DNA of 64,000 nt from Neobacillus terrae (GTDB lineage: Bacteria > Bacillota > Bacilli > Bacillales > Cytobacillaceae): assembly GCF_011393025.1 (NCBI RefSeq), contig NZ_JAAOEO010000001.1, positions 186,001-250,000 of the forward strand. Reading direction: 5' to 3'. A program made the translations under genes and the position numbers. Shown here piece by piece: positions 52,284 through 60,916 of this stretch (position 1 is the first letter of the stretch; the number at the start of each line of letters is the position of its first letter). Under the pieces are notes generated by a model, which saw nothing but the letters and a program-made list of their open reading frames with translations, did no database searches and was not told where the DNA came from.

Positions 52284-54079
52284 AAGAAGTAATGCATTTT
52301 ATAAAACTTATCCATTCTTATTCAGGTAAAATATTGTATATTAATCTAACTGCAATGATATTAATTAGCCTATTTGAAGGTGTAGGCATTTTTTTGCTGC
52401 TTCCTTTAATTAACCTAACAGGTATTGTTGATTTAAAAATGAATAATATTAATTATGCTAATGAGTTTTTTGGTTTTATTAAAGAACTTCCTCAAACATT
52501 TAGTTTGACAGCACTCTTAAGTCTATTTGTTATACTTATGATTGGGCAAAGTTATTTTCAACGGAATCAAACAATCCTTAATACAAAAATTCAACAAAGT
52601 TTTGCTCGCTATTTAAGGGAAGAAACATATAAATTAATACTACTAGCTGATTGGGAATTCTTTATTAAAAATCGGAAGTCTGATCTTATAAATTCAATGA
52701 TAAAGGAAACTGGTAGTGTTAGCGGAGGTGTAAGTCTCCTACTAAATTTTATCTCTTCTATTATATTTACATTAATTCAAATCGGAATTGCAAGTTTACT
52801 TTCTGCAAAAATGACTTTATTTGTTATTGCATTTGGAATTTTACTCGTCTTTTGCTCGCGGAAATTCATAAAAAAGTCTAAACTCTTAGGTCAAGATAAT
52901 ATAGAAATATCACAAACATATATGGCAGGAATAAATGATCATTTTAGTGGTATAAAAGAGATTAAAAGTAATAATTTAGAAGAATACCACATTAATTGGT
53001 TTAACCAACTAAACACGAGAATGGAAAAAAATGTGATAAAAACAGTGGAATTGAAAACAAAATCAAATTTCATTTATAAAGTAGTTTCAGCAATTTTAAT
53101 AGTTATTTTTGTTTTTATGTCTATAAAAATGTTCAAAGGACAGGCGGCACCTTTGTTCTTAATTCTTATTATATTCTCAAGATTATGGCCAAGAATAACT
53201 GGAATACAATCATCTCTAGAACAGTTGGGTTCGGTATTACCTTCATTTAAGCATCTGCTTTCGCTTCAAAAGAAATGTTTAGAGAATCAAGAGCTGCTCG
53301 AAAGAGATATTCATAATGTTAAGCCCAGGTTAATCAAACAAGGTATGGAATGCAAAGATGTATATTTTAGATACAATAGAGAACAGCAAACATATGCATT
53401 ACATAAAATTAATTTGCAATTTCCTGCAAACCGATTGACGGCTATCGTTGGCCGTTCTGGCGCTGGAAAGAGTACATTAATTGATCTCTTAATGGGTCTT
53501 AACAAGCCCGAAAGAGGTGAGGTTTTAATCGACGGAAAAGCCCTATCAAGTGAAAATCTTTTATCCTTGAGACGTTCAATCAGTTATGTACCGCAGGATC
53601 CATTTCTGTTTAATGCAACTATACGAGAAAATTTATTGATTATTGATCAAAATGCCAGTGAAGTACAAATATGGGAAGCACTTGAATTTGCAGAAGCAGC
53701 TGGTTTCGTTAGAAAGTTACCTAACGGGCTGGATACCATCATTGGCGAGAGGGGAATAAAGCTTTCTGGAGGGGAAAGGCAAAGACTTGTTCTAGCTAGA
53801 GCTATTTTACGCAAACCATCTATTCTTGTTTTAGATGAAGCAACAAGTGCATTAGATACAGAAAACGAGTCTAAGATTCAAGAAGCAATTGAAAGACTCA
53901 AAGGAACGATGACAATTATTGTTATTGCACACCGCCTTTCAACCATACGTAATGCAGATCAGGTAGTGGTATTAGATCAGGGAGAGATTATCCAACAAGG
54001 GCAGTTTAACCAGCTTGCTAATGAAAAACGGGGAATGTTTAGTCAATTGCTAAAAAAACAGTTTGAAGTTAGTGTATAG
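52280..54079 (+). CDS. ABC transporter, lasso peptide export and immunity (D)
   Basis: A 599-residue half-transporter. The N-terminal 330 residues have about six membrane helices (INLTAMILISLFEGVGIFLL, then LLNFISSIIFTLIQIGIASL). The C-terminal ATPase has Walker A VGRSGAGKSTLIDLL, signature LSGGERQRLVLARAI and Walker B SILVLDEATSALD. Homologs export the mature lasso peptide and give self-protection. ATG 52280 has TTGGAGGA 6 bases upstream; an upstream frame extension overlaps gene N. It is the last gene of the cluster; the eps promoter follows. Confidence 0.93.
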   Translation: MKEVMHFIKLIHSYSGKILYINLTAMILISLFEGVGIFLLLPLINLTGIVDLKMNNINYANEFFGFIKELPQTFSLTALLSLFVILMIGQSYFQRNQTILNTKIQQSFARYLREETYKLILLADWEFFIKNRKSDLINSMIKETGSVSGGVSLLLNFISSIIFTLIQIGIASLLSAKMTLFVIAFGILLVFCSRKFIKKSKLLGQDNIEISQTYMAGINDHFSGIKEIKSNNLEEYHINWFNQLNTRMEKNVIKTVELKTKSNFIYKVVSAILIVIFVFMSIKMFKGQAAPLFLILIIFSRLWPRITGIQSSLEQLGSVLPSFKHLLSLQKKCLENQELLERDIHNVKPRLIKQGMECKDVYFRYNREQQTYALHKINLQFPANRLTAIVGRSGAGKSTLIDLLMGLNKPERGEVLIDGKALSSENLLSLRRSISYVPQDPFLFNATIRENLLIIDQNASEVQIWEALEFAEAAGFVRKLPNGLDTIIGERGIKLSGGERQRLVLARAILRKPSILVLDEATSALDTENESKIQEAIERLKGTMTIIVIAHRLSTIRNADQVVVLDQGEIIQQGQFNQLANEKRGMFSQLLKKQFEVSV

Positions 54080-54091
54080 ACTAATTTTATA

Positions 54092-54120
54092 TTGACTTGT
54101 TCTTTATATAGAACTATCAT
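54092..54120 (+). promoter_or_regulatory. eps operon promoter with SinR-type operator
   Basis: TTGACT (54092-54097) and TATCAT (54115-54120) are 17 bases apart. The spacer holds GTTCTTT (54099-54105) and ATAGAAC (54108-54114), an inverted pair with the same two-base gap as at 46915; the left half-site matches SinR GTTCTYT perfectly and the right one differs at one position. Confidence 0.68.
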
Positions 54121-54221
54121 ATATAATATAAAGAATAACTGGATAAATAATAATGTAATTCAACTATTGATCTATATTATTAAAAGTGTGTTCTATAAAA
54201 CATCACAAAAAAGGTGGTTCC

Positions 54222-54938
54222 ATGGATAACTCTAAACAAAAAAATAAATCGAGAGATATTAATCTTAAAGAACTTTTCCTAGTTTTGAAAAGACGGTTTT
54301 TAGTTATAGCAATGGTAACTGCCATACTAAGCTTAGCGGGATATTTATTAAATCAGCTTCCAGAGGCCCCGTTGTATCAGTCTTCTACTAGGGTAATTAT
54401 TGGCGCTGATGCTGCATCTATAAAGACTCTTCAAGTAATTGTTCGAGATTCATCAATCCTAGATATAGTGATAAAGAAATTGGACTTAAGTGAAACATCA
54501 GAGCAATTAGCAAATAAGGTATCGGTAGATAGTGTAGATGGATCACAGGTTGTAAGCATTAGTGTTATTGACACTAATGCAGTTAGGGCATCTCAAATCG
54601 CTGATATGATAGCAGCGGTTTTTAAAGAAGAAGTTCCGAAGATTGTTGGTCAAGATTACATTAGAATATTATCAAAGGCAAAAATAAATCCGATTTCCAT
54701 TAATCCTAAAACAAATAAAAAGACTATATATGGAATTATCGGTGGTATCGTGGGTGGAATTGGAGCGGCTTTCTTTTTAGAAACAATTGACGATAGAGTT
54801 AGATCTAAAAAAGAGCTTGAAGAATTGTTGGATGTTCCTGTTTTAGGAAGAATCCCAAAAATAAATAAAAGAAATATAAAACGTAAAGTAAATAAAATTA
54901 AATTAGATGCTGATGTAAGGGGTGAGACTATTGGTTAG
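54222..54938 (+). CDS. Polysaccharide chain-length regulator / kinase modulator (EpsA/YveK-like)
   Basis: A 238-residue Wzz-type protein. Two membrane segments (FLVIAMVTAILSLAGYLL and TIYGIIGGIVGGIGAAFFLE) flank an extracellular domain of about 120 residues, and a cytoplasmic tail follows that activates the BY-kinase. In Gram-positives it controls EPS chain length with the next gene's product. AAAGGTGG precedes ATG 54222. It is the first gene of the eps-like operon and overlaps the next gene. Confidence 0.9.
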   Translation: MDNSKQKNKSRDINLKELFLVLKRRFLVIAMVTAILSLAGYLLNQLPEAPLYQSSTRVIIGADAASIKTLQVIVRDSSILDIVIKKLDLSETSEQLANKVSVDSVDGSQVVSISVIDTNAVRASQIADMIAAVFKEEVPKIVGQDYIRILSKAKINPISINPKTNKKTIYGIIGGIVGGIGAAFFLETIDDRVRSKKELEELLDVPVLGRIPKINKRNIKRKVNKIKLDADVRGETIG

Positions 54939-55581
54939 AAGCAAAGGTAAAACAGCAAAAGCCAATCAAATATTAGTTACACACTCTTATCCAGAATCTG
55001 TCGTATCAGACCAAGTTAGAATGATACTAACAAACTTAAATTTTCTTATAAATGAGGAAAGAGGTAAAATCATTCTTGTAACTTCTTCCGGAGAGAGTGA
55101 AGGAAAATCAATAGTGGCGGCCAATTTAGCCGTATGTATGGCACAGCAGAAGAAAAAAGTCCTTTTAATTGATACAAACTTTAGAAAACCAAACTTGAGC
55201 GAGTTATTTCAAATTTCTAACTCATGTGGATTAATAGATGTTTTAACAGGGAGGATGTCTTATACAGAAGCAATTCACCATACAACAATCTGGAGATTAG
55301 ATTTGCTAAATACCGGTCCAATTCCTAGTAATCCATTAGAATTTTTTGATCCGAAAATGATAGGGGATTTATTAGAAAAAGTAAAAGATTCCTATGATAT
55401 TATTATGCTAGATTCCGCTGCTATCCTTAATTTTCCGGAAACAAAATTGCTAGCAAATCAATGCGATGGTGTACTTTTAGTGGTTAAAAATGGTGGAACA
55501 AAACTTCAGAATGCTTTTGAAGCTAAAAAAGTAATTAAATTTTCGAAAGCTAATTTAGTAGGTGTAATTTTAAATCAATAA
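54931..55581 (+). CDS. Degenerate CpsD/CapB-type tyrosine kinase (EpsB-like)
   Basis: A 216-residue BY-kinase homolog. The P-loop region is VTSSGESEGKSIVAANLAVC, Walker A' VLLIDTNFRKPNLSELF and the Walker B region IIMLDSAAILNFPETK. Several usual residues are changed: the second Asp of Walker A' is Asn and the DxPP of Walker B is DSAA. The protein ends at GVILNQ with no C-terminal tyrosine cluster. It may be a weak or inactive kinase that still partners the chain-length protein. TTG 54931 follows AAGGGGTGA at normal spacing; GTG 54922 is possible. Confidence 0.85.
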   Translation: MVRSKGKTAKANQILVTHSYPESVVSDQVRMILTNLNFLINEERGKIILVTSSGESEGKSIVAANLAVCMAQQKKKVLLIDTNFRKPNLSELFQISNSCGLIDVLTGRMSYTEAIHHTTIWRLDLLNTGPIPSNPLEFFDPKMIGDLLEKVKDSYDIIMLDSAAILNFPETKLLANQCDGVLLVVKNGGTKLQNAFEAKKVIKFSKANLVGVILNQ

Positions 55582-55610
55582 CTTAGATAAGGTTTTATTT
55601 TTTTAATTAA

Positions 55611-55630
55611 TCGTTCTTAATTCAGAACGA
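55611..55630 (+). promoter_or_regulatory. Palindrome resembling a SinR site
   Basis: TCGTTCT-TAATTC-AGAACGA is a perfect 7-bp inverted repeat with GTTCT/AGAAC cores spaced as at 46915 and 54099. It lies just after the EpsB-like gene. Outer half-site bases do not fit GTTCTYT fully, so SinR binding is uncertain; it may be a weak terminator. Confidence 0.4.
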
Positions 55631-55657
55631 CTGGTTTTAAATATAAATAAATATTCT

Positions 55658-55770
55658 GGAAATGTCTCCTTTCCCTTATCAATGGAGGCACTCGATCATG
55701 CTGTGGGTATGATACCTTAGACGCCTGTCGTCGAGAGTATGATGTGAGGAGGGGTTTGATGCCCTCTTTT
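55658..55770 (+). ncRNA. EAR (eps-associated) antitermination RNA element, candidate
   Basis: A structured stretch lies between the epsB- and epsC-like genes, exactly where B. subtilis carries the EAR element that lets RNA polymerase read through terminators in the long eps operon. CTCGA (55691-55695) pairs with TCGAG (55731-55735), ATCAT/ATGAT close a hairpin inside, and GAGGG/CCCTC form a 3' hairpin before TTTT. Blocks such as GGCACTCGA, GCTGTGGGTAT and ACCTTAGACGCCTGTCG agree with the EAR consensus as I remember it. The call rests on memory and pairing, not on a covariance search. Confidence 0.78.
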
Positions 55771-55777
55771 ATTAAAA

Positions 55778-55821
55778 ATGTTAAATATAAGTTCTTTTTA
55801 TTTAGAACTTATATTTAACAT
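55778..55821 (+). terminator. Perfect 18-bp inverted repeat after the EAR element
   Basis: ATGTTAAATATAAGTTCT (55778-55795) and its exact complement (55804-55821) flank an 8-base T-rich loop. It could be an intrinsic pause or terminator that EAR overrides, or a protein-binding palindrome, since a GTTCTTT...AGAAC core lies at its centre. Confidence 0.6.
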
Positions 55822-55839
55822 CTTTAAGGAGTTGGAGAA

Positions 55840-55896
55840 ATGATTCATAATATTTTATTAAAAACTAAAATTCAAAAAGATTTTGTAACATCTTAA
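55840..55896 (+). CDS. Possible 18-residue leader peptide or gene remnant
   Basis: An ATG frame of 18 codons (MIHNILLKTKIQKDFVTS) follows a good AAGGAG ribosome binding site 8 bases upstream, and ends 60 bases before the epsC-like gene. It could be a translated leader or the start of a truncated gene. I do not recognise it. Confidence 0.3.
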   Translation: MIHNILLKTKIQKDFVTS

Positions 55897-55956
55897 TTAG
55901 AGATCCACTAAAAGATATTTTAAATTGAAAAAAATAACAAGGAAAGGGGATGAAGT

Positions 55957-57783
55957 ATGACATATCGTCAGAGATTATCATTTTTTATTTTTATTGACTC
56001 TTGTATAGTACTTACCGCAATATACGTCAGTAGATTTTTTGTGTATGGAACTCTTCATATAATTACATTACATATGATTTTCACCTCTATTGTTATTTTA
56101 ATTAGCCATCATTTTTTATCTTTTAAATTTCATTTATATCAGCGGGCCTGGATATATGCCAGTGTTGGAGAACTCCTCAGTATCTTAAAGACCGTTACCT
56201 TATCTATATCCGTTGTAGGAAGTGCACAGATAATCTTTTTCCATGAAATAAGTTTTCGCTTACTAGCTATTACTTGGCTTTTAAACATGTCATTAATCGG
56301 CGGATCCCGTTTTTATTGGAGAATAGTAAGAGACAATAAACTTAATCTATTAGCTAATAAAAAAAGATTATTAATTATTGGTGCAGGTTCAGCAGGAACA
56401 ATGGTAGCTAGACAATTGTTAAATAATACTCAATCCGATCTACTCCCGGTTGCATTTATTGATGATGATAATAAAAAGCATAAACTAGAGATCTTAGAGA
56501 TTCCGGTAGTAGGTGGGATTTCTAAAATAGAAGAAACGGTTTGGAAGTTTGATATAGATCACATTGTAATTGCCATTCCTTCTCTAGGTAAAAAAGAATT
56601 AAATACAATTTTTCACGAGTGTGCAAAAACATCAGCGAAAACCCAAATTCTCCCTATGCTCGAAGATTTAATGACAGGAAAAATTTCAGTAAATCAATTT
56701 CGGGATGTTCAGGTAGAGGACCTCCTTGGGAGAGAACCTGTCGATTTGAATATAGAAAGCATTTCGGAAAATATTACAGGCAAAGTGGTGATGGTTACAG
56801 GGGCAGGTGGATCAATTGGTTCAGAAATATGCAGGCAGGTTGCACAATTTCATCCAAGGCAGCTTGTTTTATTAGGACATGGTGAAAATAGTATTTACTC
56901 TATTGAATTGGAACTTAAAGAAGTTTTTAGGAATACAGATATTCAGTTTACTCCAGTCATAGCAGATATCCAGGATGCTAAGAAGTTAATGTCAGTAATG
57001 AGGATCTGTCAGCCCGATATGGTTTACCACGCTGCAGCTCACAAGCATGTACCACTTATGGAATTAAACCCTGAAGAAGCAATTAAAAACAATATTCTAG
57101 GTACTATGAACCTTGCAAATGCAGCAAGCTGGAATGGAGTCAAAACATTTGTCATGATTTCAACGGACAAAGCGGTCAACCCTACAAGTGTTATGGGAGC
57201 ATCAAAGCGTTTAGCAGAGATGATTGTGCAAAATATGGACCAGAAAAGCGAGACAAAGTTTGTAGCTGTTCGGTTTGGGAATGTATTAGGAAGCAGGGGG
57301 AGTGTAATCCCACTTTTTAAAAAGCAGATTGAAAAGGGGGGACCGGTTACAGTTACTCACCCTGATATGATTCGTTATTTTATGACTATACCAGAAGCAT
57401 CAAGGCTTGTCCTTCAAGCGGGATCGCTTGCAAAAGGTGGAGAGATTTTTGTTTTAGATATGGGGGAGCCTGTTAAAATAGTTGATTTAGCCAAAAACCT
57501 AATTAGACTTTCAGGAAATTCAATTGAAGAAATTGGAATTAAGTACACAGGGATTAGACCAGGTGAAAAGTTGTTTGAAGAATTACTACAAGAAGATGAA
57601 GTTAATAATGAACAGATCTATCCAAAAATTTATATAGGCAAAACTTCGGAGCTTTTAATTAAAGAGATTGAAGAGATTATTTCCACTTATGCTGTACTAA
57701 GCAAGGAAGAAATAAGGGAACGGCTCCTCTTTCTAGCCAACTATAAAATAATGAAAACACCCAAAATATCTATTTCAGTTTAA
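55957..57783 (+). CDS. epsC: Nucleoside-diphosphate-sugar 4,6-dehydratase (EpsC/CapD-like)
   Basis: A 608-residue membrane protein. Four hydrophobic segments occupy the first 130 residues. A first Rossmann domain (RLLIIGAGSAGTMVARQLL) and a catalytic SDR domain follow (VMVTGAGGSIGSEICRQVAQ; HAAAHKHVPLMELNPEEA; SerTDKAVNPTSVMGASKR-type active site in which Met replaces the usual catalytic Tyr, as in the FlaA1/CapD long forms). It probably makes a UDP-4-keto-6-deoxy-HexNAc for the bacillosamine-type sugar completed by the EpsN- and EpsM-like enzymes. Confidence 0.92.
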   Translation: MTYRQRLSFFIFIDSCIVLTAIYVSRFFVYGTLHIITLHMIFTSIVILISHHFLSFKFHLYQRAWIYASVGELLSILKTVTLSISVVGSAQIIFFHEISFRLLAITWLLNMSLIGGSRFYWRIVRDNKLNLLANKKRLLIIGAGSAGTMVARQLLNNTQSDLLPVAFIDDDNKKHKLEILEIPVVGGISKIEETVWKFDIDHIVIAIPSLGKKELNTIFHECAKTSAKTQILPMLEDLMTGKISVNQFRDVQVEDLLGREPVDLNIESISENITGKVVMVTGAGGSIGSEICRQVAQFHPRQLVLLGHGENSIYSIELELKEVFRNTDIQFTPVIADIQDAKKLMSVMRICQPDMVYHAAAHKHVPLMELNPEEAIKNNILGTMNLANAASWNGVKTFVMISTDKAVNPTSVMGASKRLAEMIVQNMDQKSETKFVAVRFGNVLGSRGSVIPLFKKQIEKGGPVTVTHPDMIRYFMTIPEASRLVLQAGSLAKGGEIFVLDMGEPVKIVDLAKNLIRLSGNSIEEIGIKYTGIRPGEKLFEELLQEDEVNNEQIYPKIYIGKTSELLIKEIEEIISTYAVLSKEEIRERLLFLANYKIMKTPKISISV

Positions 57784-57795
57784 GGAGTATGTTAA

Positions 57796-58680
57796 ATGAA
57801 GGTTAAAAAAGCTATTATACCAGCCCCAGGGTTAGGAACCCGTTTCCTTCCTGCAACTAAAGCCATGCCTAAGGAAATGCTACCAATAGTGGATAAACCA
57901 ACTATTCAGTACATAGTTGAGGAAGCAGTTGAATCAGGAATTGAAGATATTATTATTGTAACAGGTAAAGGGAAAAGAGCAATCGAAGATCATTTTGATA
58001 ATTCATTCGAACTAGAACAAAATCTAATGGAAAAAGGAAAATATGAATTGCTAAATGAAGTGCAGAAATCTTCTAAATTGGTCGATATCCATTATATCCG
58101 ACAAAAGGAACCAAGAGGACTTGGGCACGCTATATGGTGTGCCCGCAAATTTATTGGGGATGAACCTTTTGCGGTCCTTTTAGGAGATGACATTGTAAGT
58201 GCTGATACTCCATGTTTAAAACAGTTAATTAATCAATACGAAAGATATAATGCGACTATATTAGGGGTTCAAGCTGTGCCAGATAAGGATGTTTACAGAT
58301 ATGGTATTGTTGAGGGAAAACGAATTGGAGAGCGATTTTATACTGTTAATAGTTTAATAGAAAAACCTAACCGGGAAGAGGCACCGTCTAACCTAGCTAT
58401 ATTAGGGCGTTACATTTTAAGTCCTAAAATATTTGGAATATTAGGTCTACAAGAGCCAGGGGCTGGTGGAGAAATTCAACTAACAGATGCAATTGCGACT
58501 CTAAATGAATATGAAGCTGTATATGCATACGATTTTGAAGGGACCCGATATGATGTAGGAGAAAAGATGGGCTTCATTAAAACGACTCTTGAATTTGCTT
58601 TAAAACATAAAGATTTAAGAAGTCAATTATTGGATTATTTTTCAACTGTTTTAGAAAAAGAACTGATAAATAGACCTTAA
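57796..58680 (+). CDS. gtaB: UTP-glucose-1-phosphate uridylyltransferase
   Basis: A 294-residue GalU/GtaB enzyme that makes UDP-glucose. The signature region is [19 protein letters not shown], preceded by PAP where PAA is usual. [30 protein letters not shown] and [15 protein letters not shown] are intact. It supplies UDP-glucose for the EPS and, with the GalE gene two genes downstream, UDP-galactose. It lies 12 bases after the epsC-like gene. Confidence 0.95.
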   Translation: MKVKKAIIPAPGLGTRFLPATKAMPKEMLPIVDKPTIQYIVEEAVESGIEDIIIVTGKGKRAIEDHFDNSFELEQNLMEKGKYELLNEVQKSSKLVDIHYIRQKEPRGLGHAIWCARKFIGDEPFAVLLGDDIVSADTPCLKQLINQYERYNATILGVQAVPDKDVYRYGIVEGKRIGERFYTVNSLIEKPNREEAPSNLAILGRYILSPKIFGILGLQEPGAGGEIQLTDAIATLNEYEAVYAYDFEGTRYDVGEKMGFIKTTLEFALKHKDLRSQLLDYFSTVLEKELINRP

Positions 58681-58713
58681 TTTATTCTTTAATAAACTGA
58701 AAGGACCTATTCA

Positions 58714-59784
58714 ATGACTGTTCTTTGGATCAATCTAATAGTGGTATTTTTCTTTTCACTTTTTTCACGTTATTTTTCAAGTACTCTTTTATTAAATGGG
58801 TCGATGATTTCTATTAAACCCAACAAATTATTTGCTTTTATTACGTTACTCTCCTTTATTTTAGTTTCTGGGCTACGTAATAATATCGGAGATACCCCCT
58901 TTTATATCCATACGTTCAATATTACTAACTTCACTTGGGAATTAGTTAAATCACAAGACGATATTGGATTCGGAATTCTTCAGATGATTCTTAAGAGCTA
59001 TTCAACCGACCCACAAATATTAATATTTACAACTGCAGTAATAACGAATGTTCTTATCATTATTGGCTTATATAAATATTCAAGATTATTTGAATTAAGT
59101 GTTTTTGTCTATATAACGGGTGGGTTATTTTTAATAACGATGAATGGAATTAGACAATGTCTAGCAACAGCTATTTTTTTTACAGCTACGAAATTTTTAA
59201 TTAATGGTAATTGGTTGAAATATATATTAGTCGTATTATTTGCATCTCTGTTTCATCAAAGTGCACTTATTTTAATTCCTATTTATTTTACAGTTAGGTA
59301 TAAAGCATGGTCAAAAGCGACTCTTGTCCTTTTACTTTCTTCGATATTAATCGTTTTATGTTTTAATCAGTTTGCAAATATATTGTTTTCTGCAATCCAA
59401 GATAGCCAATATGGTGTTTATAGTAAAGTTAATGAAGGTGGAGCAAACGTTATAAGGGTAGTTGTGTTTGCTGTTCCACTGATAATAGCTTTTTTTGGCA
59501 GAGAAAAACTGAGAGAAATAAACCCAGAGATTGATTATATTGTAAATATGTCTATTATCGGTTTATCATTTATGATTATTTCGATGGGAAACTGGATTTT
59601 TGCCAGATTTAATATTTATTTTGAACTTTACCAAATTATCCTAATATCTTGGATTGTAAAGGTTTTTAGAAAAAAAGACCAAAAGCTTGTATATTATTCA
59701 ATACTTTTATGTTATTTGGCTTATTACTTTTACGAAAGTGTAATTAGTTTAAATATTAAATATGGAAGTTATTACTTGGGATAA
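58714..59784 (+). CDS. epsG: EpsG-like polysaccharide polymerase
   Basis: A 356-residue membrane protein with about ten hydrophobic segments and the EpsG-family arrangement (VSGLRNNIGDTPFYIHTFN near residue 55, then ITMNGIRQCLATAIFFTATK and FHQSALILIPIYF). EpsG/Wzy proteins are thought to join repeat units at the outer face of the membrane. The HQSA motif is common in the family. It is between gtaB and galE in the same operon. Confidence 0.85.
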   Translation: MTVLWINLIVVFFFSLFSRYFSSTLLLNGSMISIKPNKLFAFITLLSFILVSGLRNNIGDTPFYIHTFNITNFTWELVKSQDDIGFGILQMILKSYSTDPQILIFTTAVITNVLIIIGLYKYSRLFELSVFVYITGGLFLITMNGIRQCLATAIFFTATKFLINGNWLKYILVVLFASLFHQSALILIPIYFTVRYKAWSKATLVLLLSSILIVLCFNQFANILFSAIQDSQYGVYSKVNEGGANVIRVVVFAVPLIIAFFGREKLREINPEIDYIVNMSIIGLSFMIISMGNWIFARFNIYFELYQIILISWIVKVFRKKDQKLVYYSILLCYLAYYFYESVISLNIKYGSYYLG

Positions 59785-59821
59785 AGATAATTGGTTATTT
59801 CAAATGAATAGGGGGAAATAA

Positions 59822-60895
59822 ATGGCTATCTTAGTTACTGGGGGAGCAGGATATATTGGTAGTCACACATGTATTGAATTACTCAATGCCGGTTATGAGA
59901 TTGTGGTATTGGATTACTTTTTAAATAGTAAACCTGAAGTAATTAATACAATAAAAGAAATTACACAAAGTGCTTTTAAATTTTATACAATTGATTTATT
60001 GGATAAAAATAGTCTAGATAAAGTCTTTTTAGAAAATGATATTGAAGCAGTTATTCATTTTGCAGCTTTGAAAGCTGTTGGAGAATCTTCATATAATCCT
60101 CTTGAATATTATCATAATAATATTACAAGTACACTTATTCTTTGTGAGAAGATGAGAAAATATAATGTTAAAAATTTAGTTTTCAGTTCCTCAGCAACCG
60201 TTTATGGTGTTCCTGAAAGATGCCCAATTTCTGAGGATAGCCCTTTGAAAGCAAAAAACCCTTATGGGCGTACAAAGCTTATGATTGAGGAAATATTACA
60301 AGATCTATATGCATCTGATAAAGAATGGAGTATTTGTATTTTAAGGTATTTCAATCCTATTGGTGCTCATCAAAGTGGACTTCTTGGGGAAGACCCTAAT
60401 GGGATTCCAAATAATCTTATGCCTTATATTACACAAGTGGCTATTGGAAAACTAAAGAAGCTTAATGTATTTGGTAACCAATATCCGACGAATGATGGGA
60501 CTGGTGTTAGGGATTATATCCATGTTGTTGATTTGGCAGTAGGACATTTGAAAGCATTAGAAAGGATTACATTTTCGACAGGTGTTGAAGTATACAATCT
60601 TGGTACAGGAAAGGGTTATAGTGTCTTAGAAATGATTACTGCCTTCGAAAAAGCTTCAGGTAAGAAGATTCCGTATAAAATAGTTGAATCGAGACCTGGT
60701 GATGTTGCTGTTTGTTATGCAGACCCAGAAAAAGCAGAGAAAAGTCTCGGATGGACTGCTACAAAAGGGATAGACGAAATGTGTAAAGATGCTTGGCGCT
60801 GGCAGAGTTTAAATCCTAATGGTTATGAAAAAAATCAAGAAAGAGAAAGTCCTTACTGTATTCCGAGTGAGGACTTTTTAATTGGAAATAAATGA
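59822..60895 (+). CDS. galE: UDP-glucose 4-epimerase
   Basis: A 357-residue SDR epimerase. The NAD-binding start is ILVTGGAGYIGSHTCIELL; FSSSATVYG supplies the catalytic Ser, NPYGRTKLMIEEIL the Tyr and Lys, and LRYFNPIGAHQSGLLGEDPN is typical of GalE. About 20 residues extend beyond the usual C-terminus. It interconverts UDP-glucose and UDP-galactose for EPS synthesis. Confidence 0.95.
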   Translation: MAILVTGGAGYIGSHTCIELLNAGYEIVVLDYFLNSKPEVINTIKEITQSAFKFYTIDLLDKNSLDKVFLENDIEAVIHFAALKAVGESSYNPLEYYHNNITSTLILCEKMRKYNVKNLVFSSSATVYGVPERCPISEDSPLKAKNPYGRTKLMIEEILQDLYASDKEWSICILRYFNPIGAHQSGLLGEDPNGIPNNLMPYITQVAIGKLKKLNVFGNQYPTNDGTGVRDYIHVVDLAVGHLKALERITFSTGVEVYNLGTGKGYSVLEMITAFEKASGKKIPYKIVESRPGDVAVCYADPEKAEKSLGWTATKGIDEMCKDAWRWQSLNPNGYEKNQERESPYCIPSEDFLIGNK

Positions 60896-60916
60896 ATATT
60901 AAGAGAGGACAGTAGG

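Noticed and set aside
55791..55808. GTTCTTT...AGAAC as a third strong SinR operator
   Set aside because: The spacing is four bases rather than two and the right half-site does not fit GTTCTYT. It is the centre of a longer hairpin, more likely an RNA structure.
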